The notes beneath the pieces are model-generated. The model searched no databases. It saw only the letters and a list, made by a program, of their open reading frames with translations, and had not been told where the DNA came from. From Euptelea pleiosperma (lineage: Eukaryota; Streptophyta; Magnoliopsida; Ranunculales; Eupteleaceae): a DNA stretch of 64,000 nucleotides. The stretch spans positions 26,932,978-26,996,977 of the forward strand of contig CM068553.1 in the NCBI GenBank assembly GCA_035048495.1, in the 5' to 3' direction. Every line of letters starts with the position of its first letter. The first letter of the stretch is position 1. The position numbers were made by a program, and so were the translations under genes. Shown here piece by piece: positions 9,801-21,800 of the stretch.

Positions 9801-12800
9801 ACTTGTACCACAAGGAGACCTCACCGACTGGATGTCCCAACCCAAACTGGCTAACACTGAACTTGCTGCCAATGACATTGCACCATAGATGCCGCTCTTC
9901 CTCCCCAAGTCTCCACAACCACTTCCCAAGGATATTGTTACTTTCATGGTATTTTAACTATTTGAAGGCGCTCTGGTGATTGTCTAATTTATTGAGCATA
10001 TAGGAGGACATTAAGTGTGTTTTGAATGTCTAGCATAACCTATGTAACAAGGACACCGACATGGGTGTCGATGTCTGACACGGGTACGAGGTGTCTGACA
10101 CTGCAACCTAAAAAAATATGATATGGAGACTCATCTGTACATATATTTATTAAAATATATCACTATATACGAAGCTTAAAATTATTAATAAAATAACAAA
10201 AAATAGAAAATAAAGTAGAAAATATTTATTAGTTTATTATTCTATTGAGGTTGGAACACACCAACCCGCTTTTAGAAATCAATTTTATATTAAATGTTAT
10301 TAAAACGAGGGGTGACACAGCCATAGTTGTCCAAACGTGTGTTGGGAAGTGTCGACACGCATGTCTAGGTGTTGAGGTGTCTGACACGGCAAAAAACCGT
10401 AAAAGTGCCATGTCCTTGTTACTTAGAGCATAACCATTTCATTATAAGAACTAATGAACTTGCCAACTCCATTGATCGAGTTGCCACTCCTGACTTTTGC
10501 TTCGATTGATTTCTATCATCGATGAGGATCATTGAAAATGTATATTACAAGGATATAAGTTTGGACAGACTTCAATAAAGCTGGCAGGGTGATGCAGGAT
10601 GGGAGTACCGTTCCGCGATTTGAGAAGGAATTAAGAGTGGATTACTATTCACATGTCACTATTCACGTGACACTATTCACGTCACTATTCACGCAGCACT
10701 ATTCATAGTGCTATGGTATGATTTGGGTTTTCTTATGTAATAAATTGACTAAAAAAGAAATAGAGATGGAGAAAGAGAAGAGAATAAGAGAAGAAATAGA
10801 GAAAGAGATAGGGATAGAAAGATACCTTCGGCTTCGCACCGAATTAGCTTGGCTTCGCACCAAGAGAAGATGGCTTCGCACCACAAGAGAGATTTCTCAA
10901 AGAGATTTTTATTTCTTCATTCATAATTTTTCCTCCTTAAAATCAAATGGTACATCACCTTTTATAAGACTCCCTACTTTAACTTTCCTAATTCTAATCT
11001 AATTGAAATTAGAAACTCCTAATACAAATCAACTATTGCAATCAATAATAAAATCCTAATTGGAAACAAAATCTCAATTGAAAATCCTAGTTAAATTAAA
11101 ATAAATCTTCGTGGGGTCCATTAAAAATAGTAAAATCAAAATTTACTATAAATAGTAAATTCGGGATTTACTATAAATAGTAAAAACGAGATTTACTATA
11201 AATAGTAATTTCGATATTTACTATAAATAGTAAAAACGTGAATTACTATAAATAGTAAATAGAATCCACTTGATTGGGTATTGATTCGGTTTAGCACGGA
11301 CGATCGTAGTAGAATGCTCCCGCATCAAACCCTCCTGGTTGAAAAGAATTCGACATTGAATTCAAGTTGAGATATTGCAATTGGCTTTTCCAACGGAAGA
11401 GATATTTGGAGTACTTTCCCTTCAGTTTCTTCTTTTGCATCTTTGACAGGTGTAAATTTTTTGAAACATGGTCTATTTCCTCAACTCTGACCTTCTTTGA
11501 TAAGAAATCTTTGCTTGTGTCATCTGCTTTATTTTCAACTGTCGGTTCTAAAACAGCAGAAATATCTAGTTTCGGATCGGGATCTTCTATACTATTTGGG
11601 CCATCTTCAGCTGGAGAGTCTGAACCAGGGGAATCATCATCATTTTTATTCTCCATAATAGCAGGCGGATCAATATGCTTAACCTCCGTCTTTTCGTCTG
11701 ATACAACTACAGGAGCTTCAGGACTTGCTAATTCCTCAGTTTTGGCTTTTTCTTCCTTGTCGATTTTTTCATTTTCATGGAAAAACACCATCTTGTTCAA
11801 TGGATTTTATTTCTTCGTTTACTTCTCGACTTGCTTTGAGACCTCTTTAGGGGTTTTTTTTTGCTGTGAAACCTTCCAATAGCTTGCCGGAAAGAGGTGG
11901 AAAAGCCAGTGGTTGTGGTAGTGATTTTCCAAGACGACAATTGCTGATTGGAACTTTGGCAGAGATCCTTGCCTCTAGTTTGCTCTCAATACGACTTAAA
12001 TGGTTGCTTAGTCTGCTCTCAAAACGATTTATCACATCATTTAGTTTAGCTAACGCGACTACCAAAGACTGCGAACCAATATGAGATATCTTTCCGATCA
12101 GGAGTTTCGAACTGGGCTCTAATACCAAATTTGACGCAGGACGGGATACCCGTTCCACGATTTGAGAAGGAATGAAGAGGAGTTTACTATTCACGTCACT
12201 ATTCACGTGACACTATTCACGTCACTATTCACGTGACACTATTCACGCAGCACTATTCATAGTGCTATGGTATGATTTGGGTTTTCTTAGGTAATAAATT
12301 GACTAAAAAAAAAATAGAGATGGAGAAAAAGAAGAGAATAAGAGAAGAAATAGAGAAAGAGATAGGGATAGAAAGATACCTTCGGCTTCGCACCGAATTA
12401 GCTTGGCTTCGCACCAAGAGAAGATGGCTTCACACCACAAGAGAGATTTCTCAAAAAGATTTCTATTTCTTCATTCATAATTTTTCCTCCATAAAATCAA
12501 AGGGTACATCACCTTTTATAAGACTCCCTACTTTAACTTTCTTAATTCTAATCTAATTGAAATTAGAAACTCCTAATACAAATCAACTATTGCAATCAAT
12601 AATAAAATCCTAATTGGAAACAAAATCTCAATTGAAAATCCTAGTTAAATTAAAATAAATCTTCGTGGGGTCCATTAAAAATAGTAAAATCAAAATTTAC
12701 TATAAATAGTAAATTCGGGATTTACTATAAATAGTAAAAACGAGATTTACTATAAATAGTAATTTTGATATTTACTATAAATAGTAAAAACGTGAATTAC

Positions 12801-15800
12801 TATAAATAGTAAATAGAATTCACTTGATTGGGCATTGATTCGGTGTAGCGCGGACGATCGTAGTAGAATGCTTCCGCATCACAGGGGTTCGCCTAATCCC
12901 AGCTTATCCACCCTAAAAACAAAGAACTTGCCAACTCCGGAGGTTGACATGGATTTGACATCCATATACAAGAAGGATTTCATCCCATAACTTTCTTGTT
13001 TTTTGTTATTTTTTATTCTTGTTTCTTTTTTCTTTAAATAAAATTACCATAACTCTATTATGGTAAAGGAATTTTGAATATTGGTTTAGCAATAAAAGTC
13101 AAGATTCATGCTACGTTTATGCAAATTTGTTGTAAAGCAATGCTCCCTCAATGACCATTTGAGTGCTTTATGAATGAAGTATGTAATTTCTTCAAAGTAT
13201 GCCATTTATAAGAATAACTACATCTATATATATATATGATCCATTAATTAAAGTAAGCTTCTTTCAGCATAATCTATGTGCAATTTTTATGATTCAAGTT
13301 ATGTATGCAAAACCTTAAAGACAATTCCTATTTCTAACTAATAGGTACGCATGGTCACTGGAGACAATCTTCAGACAGCCAAAGCTATAGCTTTGGAGTG
13401 TGGGATACTTAGTTCGGACCCAGGTGATGCTACCCCACCAAATCTCATTGAAGGAAGGGATTTTCGTGCCTTGTCTGATAAACAAAGAGAAGAAGTTGCC
13501 GACAAAATATCGGTATGATCTGAACAATCATGGAACATCTGTTGGCATGTTTAACATATAGAAATTGGTCAAGTAAATATTGTCAGATTATGAGAGAAAT
13601 AACTGAGATTGCCAAATCTTCAATGAGACAAGAGGTCTCTATTCTTTGGTAATTGGCATTCTATTTTTTCTCCTTTTGATAAATTATTGTTTATCAGGTA
13701 TTCTATTATGTATACATAACCGTAAGGAAATCCAGGATAACTCCAAAAGGATGATGTATTATGGCATACATGTGGCTCACATGCATGGAGTGGGACCCAC
13801 CATTGGATACCCTTTCCTGGAGATCTCCTAGGCCAATGCAAAAGGTTATCGTCTGGGGGATGGGTATCTTAAACTCTTTCCATATCCATTACTGTATCCT
13901 GCATTTGGGATGATCCAAAAAGATATTGGCACACCATGCTACTTCCTAATAAACATATGAATGCCCTAGAAACGTATGTTACATTTTAAGTGGCTTGGGA
14001 TAGCAACATATCATTAATTGAGAACTTTGATGTATAGGTAATGGGAAGGTCTTCTCCTAATGACAAGCTTCTACTTGTGAGAGCTCTGAAGAATAAAGGC
14101 CATGTTGTTGCTGTAACTGGAGATGGCAGTAATGATGCTCCTGCACTGCATGAGGTTGACATTTCTTTAACTGTTCTTTTCAAATGATGAATGCTTTAGT
14201 CAGAATGGACAGATGGTACAAGTCTGTAAGTCATACCCTGCACAATGCGCATATGTTGAAGCTTTGGAGCCCATTGTTTGATTTGTTCCACCTGTATCTC
14301 CTAAAGATTTGGATGATTTTGCTATCTGTTTGATTGCATTCTTTCATATGAGTTGATAAAAAATTAGCATTTAAAAGTCTAAATTGGATAGTTAAGATCA
14401 TTCAATTGATTGTAAATCATGAATGATCGTAAATCTCCTTGGTGGGACTTGTGGACTCCAACTTCTCTCGCGCAATGTGTGCAAAACTGGTTTATCGATG
14501 TACTTGTAATGATCGTTTATCCTGATCTAAATATTACTCTTCATTCTGTCTATGGTGGTCTCAAATATGGTACTATGTTCCTATGTTATATGTGGTTACG
14601 TTTGTAATTCTACAATTTTTTATTTTAGGCAAATATAGGTCTTGCCATGGGCATCCAAGGAACTGAAGTTGCAAAAGAAAGCTCGGACATCATCATCTTG
14701 GATGATAATTTTGCTTCAGTTGTAAAGGTTAGTCTAAAGATTATAAGCATGTTTTACTGATAATTATATGGGAAAATCACAAATACAATCTCCAAAAGGG
14801 GCATTTTCCAATACTCCCCATTTTTGGTAGAAATTGAAAGCACCTCTATTTTCTCTCTTGTCATGAACCCTTAGGCTTAGGGCTTGAGCCCGTAATTCAA
14901 TTTGTTGATATAAAACCCTTCGATCCTGGATCACCCAACTGAGAAAAGACGTGTGCCATGTTTTTTCGTTCTGCATTTTTAAATGACAATATTATCCCTA
15001 CTAATGTGAAAATATAATTTTGCCCTTTTTATCGGTAATAAAGATAACATAAAAGGAAAATCTAACACCAAGCCTTATGGACCATAACAATGGTGCATAA
15101 GCAATATTACCCATACAGATGATTGGCACAGGTTGACGGGACTAACCTTAGATCTTAAGGATCAAAATTTTGACCCAATTGGATGATTGGAACCATTCAA
15201 TCCATTGCATCATTTAAGGTCCAAGTCGTATGTGCCTTAGCTACTACTGACAAAGTCACAGATGATATAGCCCATATAAATATTTTCCATACACTTCGTA
15301 ATTTACACAAATATAGGATGCCAAGACCCAGCAATTGATGGGTCTAATCTCCAAGATCTCAGGGACCGAAATGTCCTTAATCCTGATCGGATATAACTAG
15401 AAAATTTCATGAATAGCCTGAAACAAGCGCATGTTAAAGATCTATTTTTTGGGTGGTGTAACGATGCTTTTGGTGCTCTTGGCCGTATCCTCTGGCGTCT
15501 GCTCCCATTTTCTCTTTTTTTTTTTTTTTGGCTCATATGCTTGTTTATGAGGGTAAAGAAAGAGTCATCGAATCTGTGGTGTTAAAAATTAAAGCTTTGA
15601 TGTATTTTTGGTCTTCTGTCTTGACATAATTTAGAGGATTTTTTTTTTTTTGATAATTTTTTATTCAAATTGGAGGAGCTCATGCTCTAAGCTCCTGCCC
15701 TATCCTTGCCCATAATCGGGGTTTCCTTTTCTTTTTTATAATACACTCTTATCTATTATAAAATTGATAATAAATAAATAAAGATTATGGTTGTGTTGAG

Positions 15801-18800
15801 GACTACCAACCGTTATCCTCCCTAACTGCTATAAAAAAAGTTTCTAAATCACATGGTTAGGATCATACAATCTGCTTAGTTCATTTGATCTCCTAGGAGG
15901 GATCCACAAGTATGTCACAACTCACATATACGGATATGTTGTTTATGGTATTAATTTAGTCAAAATCTAGCTTGGGCATCACTTCATCACGTATTGCATG
16001 TCTTTAGTACAGAAAGTGTTGATTTGAGAAGCATAGGAAGGGCCCTTACACATATTTAGCAATATGGGTTATGTTATCATCTACGTATTTTTCTACGTAT
16101 TTTCTACTTTTCTATGTATGAGGGTATATTTGTCATTTGTAGGTTCTCCATATATAATATATTTGGTGGAGTCTTGTGACCTAATCACTGGCTATCCTTC
16201 TCTCTCTCTTCTCTCTGACTCTCGAAACCTAACCCTAACCCTAATCACCATTGCAACTTGGTATCAAAGCTAACATTTGAGATCTACAGCCAGAGAAGAT
16301 CGCGGAGGAGTGCTGATGCTTCACTGTACTGTACAACTGACGTCAGGCTGTACAAACACGCATCTTGAGGTCTATCAAAATCTTCTCTCCCTGGTAGATC
16401 TTGATTTTTCAGGAATTTTGTTGGTTTTTTGGAGAGTTTTTTTTATGGTTTTTAAGACTTAGAGAAATCATGATAATTATTTTTTCAAACCAGCCATAAA
16501 TCCATTAGATTGCGGGTTTTATGGTGGGGTTTCTTGTTTGTTTCTGATCCCCTACAACCTTAGGGACCTCTCGAACCCATCCATGTTCGATTTCATGATG
16601 GCTAGAGGGTTTACCATGGTTCACTATAGTTGGATGTGCAGAACTGACGGAGAATCGCCGGATCATCTCCTTTTGCATTATGAGATGGCTAAGAAGATTT
16701 GAAGTGCTTTCTTGTCAGATTTCGGGGTGAGTTGTGTTATCAGATACGTAGAAATGTTGTAAATTAGGTTGTAACCAGTAGATGAAGGTTGTGGATAGAA
16801 GAGGGAAAAAAGTGTAATGGAGGCGAAAGGTAGAGAAGGAGATTAGGGTTAAAGAGAGAAGTTGTGGGAAGAGGAGAGAATGAATTGTTAATTCATTCTC
16901 CCACACACTGTATATATATATATGATGGGGAGAAACCCTACAAAGGAGAACACTATTCACGTGACACTATTCACATGTTATTATTCACGTGACACTATTC
17001 ACGCGACACTATTCACGTGAATAGTGAAAACCCAAGAAAGGTCCCACGTGGGAAGTGGGACGCAGCCCACTTGAGACACCCACGTGGGTGTATTACATAA
17101 ACTCCAACAAGAATTACGTATTTCTCATGTAATAGGGGTAGTTCTGTAAATACTGAGGGGTATATTTGTTTTCTTTGTAATTCCTTTTATATAAATAATA
17201 TTTAGGGAGTCATGGTGACATAAGCACATGACATCCTTTCCTCTCATCTCTCTCTTCTCTCCTCTTCTTCCTAAACCTAAACCTAACCCTAACCCTAACC
17301 CTAACCCTAACCCTAAATTACTAATTCAACTTGGTATCAAAGCAAGTAATCAAGATCTATAGCCGGAGAACAACCAAAGGGACGCCAGAATAGTGCGGAT
17401 GTCTGCTGACATCATCGTACCGAACAGATGACGTCATCATCCGTACGGTCACGCATCTCGAGGTCTATCGAAACTCTTCATTCTTGGTAGATCTCGATTT
17501 TTCATGAATTATGGTGATTTTTGCCGAATTTTTTGAAGCCTTCTTGATGGTTTTTGGGACCTTTTTTTGACTAAATTCCGAAATATTGTTCTTTCGCTCT
17601 ACGAGTGTTTCTGATCTGTGGGGGCTTTCTTGCCTGATTTTGTTGCTTCGATTTGATCCCCCATTATGTGTCCAATCTATTAACACCTCTCTTGTGCGAT
17701 TCCACTCCCTATTGAAGGCTAGGTGAAGTTTTTTCCACCTTTTTTAGTACCGCCGGCAGTAATTTTACCCTTATTGGGCTGCGATTTGTTCTCTAATATG
17801 AATTAATGCATGTTAATTGTCTCTTTAGTGTTTTTTTACTTCATTCTCCACCATCCTAGCCTGTTGTGAGATGTTTAGAGCAAACACTATAGGGTTTGTG
17901 GGCTATTATTTGTTTACCACAGCCACGCATATGTTCTCCAGTTGTTTGAGGGGGTTCTTGAGGTTGTTTTTTCACCTCTAGTTGCTGTCCATAACCTTTT
18001 TTTTGGGTATTAGGGTTTGTTTGGTGGATATTCTTGGTCTAATTGTTCTTTGAGGCTTCATCAGATGGGTTTATGTCCTTTGGTGTGGCTGTTTACGCAC
18101 TTTCTGGCCATCTATTGATCTTCGGTGTGGTTGTTTGTGTTCCTTTTTCGCTGTAGTTCTCCATGGCAGATCCAACACCTCCTGTGGTTACACCGCCCAC
18201 CTTGCCTTCTCCTTTAGGGTTTGATGTGAGCACTGATGTTCCCTCCACTGGTATTGGAGGCCCTATGGTGCATCACTTGGCCTATGAGAACCCTAGCTTA
18301 CAGATCACATCAGTGAAGCTAGATGGCAAGAACTATTTGCGCTGGGCTCAGGCAGCACGGTTGTTTATTGGAGGCCGTGGGAAGTTGGGTCACACTACGG
18401 GAGATACAGTTGAGCCTCCCAAGACCGATCCATCTTATTGACAGTGGCAGACAGATGATCTTACTGTCATGTCATGGCTCCTCAACTCTATGGAGCCTGA
18501 TATCAGTGAGAGTTTCTTATTTATGCGCACAGCGCAAGAGGTCTGGGAGATCACTGATAAGACTTACAGCAGCAGAACACAGGACGGGCATTTCAGCTGC
18601 GACAGACTATCTCCTACTTTCGGCAGGGGGAGAAGTCTCTCTTTCAGTACTACACTGCTCTTCGTACCTGTGGCAGGAGCTTGATCATTACTTCTCTTAT
18701 CAACCTCTCAACCCATCAGAGATTGCTCCTTTTCGTCGATATATAGAGAAGGGCCGGATCTTTGATTTCCTTGCTGGGCTCAATCCGTCTTATGAGCTTG

Positions 18801-21800
18801 CCCCGTGTTCAGATCTTGAGTAGTAGGATGGATCTTCCTTCTTTCAGTGAGGTGTATGCCTATCTTCAAAGTGTGGAAAGTAGGAGGATCTCTCTTCAGA
18901 GTGAGCATCCCCTTCCAGAGCGATCAGCGCTAGCAGCTTCTCCTACTTATCAGCCTCAGCAGTTATAGCAGCCTTCGAGGGGTCCATCTTATCAGACTAC
19001 CTCAGCTCCATCTTGTGCTCCTACTGGACCTTCTCCTGGGAAGTCTCTGACTAGAGAGAGGCCCAAGTGTGATTTCTGCGGCAAGTTAGGCCATGTGCTT
19101 GCCAAGTGTTGGAAGTTACATGGGCGTCCTAGCCAGCCAACCTCCTCTAGTGCTCATACAGTCAGTATGGATTCTTCTGCTCCTTCCCCAGGACAGTCTC
19201 TGACGAGCCCTCTTCCTTCAGCTCCTTCTAGTGGGTTTTCTACCACAGAGTATGCAGGCCTTCGACGATTGCTTCAGTAGCTTGATGGTCCATCTGCCAC
19301 ATCATCCACCTCCTTTGCACAGTCAGGTAACACTAGACTTGTGTTATCATATATGTAGAAATACGTATTTTATATGTATCAGGGGTTGTTCTGTAAATAC
19401 CCCCTTGAGGGGTATATTTGCCTTTAGTTTTTTGGACTTACATAAGATTTATGGAGTCATTGTGACCTAATCACAATAGACATCCTTTTGTCTCTCTCTC
19501 TTCTCCAAACCTAACCCTAACCCTAATTCTTCAAATACAACTTGGTATCATAGCCATCCGCCGCCGAGGCTTGCCGGAGCATTCGTGAAGACAAACCAGG
19601 AGCAATCTGATACCTGCTGACGTCATCTGACCGAATGGCTGATGTCATCAGCCATATGGACACGAAAATCGAGGTTGGCTGAAACTTCTCCACTTGGTAG
19701 AGATCCTTTTTTCCTATTTTTGTTATTTTTGGGATTTTTTGGATCTATTTGGGGTGTTTTCTGGCCATTATTCTTGGATTTTCGCAAAAAATAGTTTGTA
19801 AACCAACTCATTTTTCAGTCCCTAAATGAACTTTTTCGGGAGGTTTATGGCTTCGATCTAGTACCCCCTTATCTAACCGACATGTGGATACCTTATTTAC
19901 AAGGATCCATCAAGATCTGAGATCTGTGGGAAGTTTTCTTCCAAAGGTAGTTACTGCCGGTGGCTTTTTGGCCCCAAATGACCATCGGTTTGATCTGCTA
20001 GCCCCCCCAATCGACTCTAAACACTGTTAGTTTGTGTTTTTCTGAGTCTAGGATGCCTTCTTGCATCTCTCTACCTATTCTCCTCTTATATCGGCCACTT
20101 ATACCCTTTGTTGAGGTTCGTATGGGTGTATATTGAGTCCCATTCTCCATCTGGTTATTCTCTTGATTACTTGGAGGCGTTTTTGGGTCCTATATACCTT
20201 TCTTTGATGTTCCTATGGTCTTTGGTGGGGCTCCTTAGCCGTCTTCTAGCCCTCGATTGATTTTCTGTGACTTTTTCGGTGCTCGTACATAGCTATTCTT
20301 GGCCATAGTTCTTCATGGCAGATCCTCCACCTCCGGTGGTCACGCCTTTGGTCACCCTGCCTTCCTTGCCTTCTCCTTCAGGGTCAGATGTGAGCACGGA
20401 TGTTCCCTCCACTGGTATTGGAGGCCCTATGGTGCATCACTTGGCCTATGAGAACCCTAGCTTACAGATCACATCAGTGAAGCTAGACGGCAAGAACTAT
20501 TTGAGTTGGGCTCAGGCAGCACGGTTGTTTATCGGAGGCCGTGGGAAGTTGGGTCACACTACGGGGGATACAGTTGAGCCTCCCAAAACCGATCCATCTT
20601 ATCGACAGTGGCAGACAGATGATCTTACTGTCATGTCATGGCTCCTTAACTCTATGGAGCCTGATATCAGTGAGAGTTTCTTATTTATGCGCACAGCGCA
20701 AGAGGTCTGGGAGATCACTGAGAAGACTTACAGCAGCAGAACACAGGACGGGCATTTCGGCTGCGACAGACTATCTCCCACTTTCGACAGGGGGAGAAGT
20801 CTCTCTCTCAGTATTACACTGCTCTTCGTACGTTGTGGCAGGAGCTTGATCATTACTACTCTTATCATCCTCTCAACCCATCAGAGATTGCTCCCTTTCA
20901 TCGATATATAGAGAAGGGTCAGATCTTTGATTTCCTTGCTGGGCTCAATCCGTCTTATGAGCATCCCCTTCCAGAGCGATCAGCGCTAGCAGCTTCTCCT
21001 GCTCATCAGCCTCAGCAGTTACAGCAGCCTTCGAGGGGTCCATCTTCTCAGACTATCTCAGCTCCATCTTATGCTCCTACTGGACCTTCTTCTGATAAAT
21101 CTCTGATTAGAGAGAGGCCCAAGTGTGATTTCTGCGGCAAGTTAGGGCATGTGCGTGCCAAGTGTTGGAAGTTACATGGTCGCCCTAGCTAGCCAGGGTC
21201 TTCCGGTGCTCATACTGCCAGTATGGATACTCCGTTTTTAGCTCTTTCTAGACAATCTCTGACTATCTCTCCGACATTAGCTCCTCCTGGTGGTATCTCA
21301 GCCATAGAGCTTGCAGGCCTTCGACGATTGCTTCAGCAGCTGGATGGTCCTTCTGCCACATCGTCCACCTCCTTTGCCCAGTCAGGTAACCCTAGACCTG
21401 CTCATCATGTGTCTCTTCCATCATCCAGTCCCACATGGATCATTGATTCTGGGGCTTCAGAACACATGACGGGCATGTCTTCCTTATTTTTCAGTTATAC
21501 TATCTGTTCTGGCCGTGATAAGGTGAAAACAGCTGATGGCACCTTATCCTCTGTGTCTGGGAAATGGAGCATCCTTCCATCTCCTAAACTACCTCTTTCA
21601 TCTGTTTTGCATGTTCCTCGATTTACTTCTAACCTACTTTCTATTAGTGCTTTGACTAAATCCTCAAACTGTAGTGTCACTTTTTCCCCTACTTCCGACG
21701 AGGAGGACGATTGGCACTGGACATGAAGCGCATGGCTTCTACCTTCTGGATGGACGCCTTCCTGAGCCCACAGCATTACAGTCTTCTGCTAGTAGTAGTA

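Larger units (their letters stand above)
10590..12881 (-). mobile_element. compact non-autonomous LTR retrotransposon (2292 bp) with unfamiliar ORF
   Basis: Two nearly identical LTRs (10590-11327, 738 bp; 12132-12881, 750 bp) with TG..CA ends enclose only 804 bp. The whole is flanked by a perfect 5-bp duplication, caggg (10585-10589 and 12882-12886). The minus-strand primer site TGGTATTAGAGCCC lies at 12115-12128 beside the right LTR, and a purine-rich tract AACCAGGAGGGTT lies beside the left LTR, so the element reads right to left. No protease, integrase or RT is present. The C-terminal peptide [16 protein letters not shown], read through the purine tract into the LTR, resembles the ends of Ty3/gypsy polyproteins, suggesting a gypsy partner. 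The close LTR match suggests recent insertion. Confidence 0.9.

Noticed and set aside
11367..11882. 171-codon + strand ORF opposite the non-autonomous element ORF
   Set aside because: It is a mirror of the acidic/Ser-rich minus ORF. It is rich in Phe/Ser from reversed GAA/GAT codons and has no domain.
10718..12556. Two matching ORFs (10718-11002 and 12272-12556, [17 protein letters not shown])
   Set aside because: They are the same segment of the two LTRs of one element, antisense to it, with low-complexity composition. Their similarity reflects LTR identity, not a conserved protein.
17283..17317. CCCTAA array as an interstitial telomere
   Set aside because: It is inside an LTR, short, and lacks the plant CCCTAAA unit; sister LTRs have the same motif in lower number.
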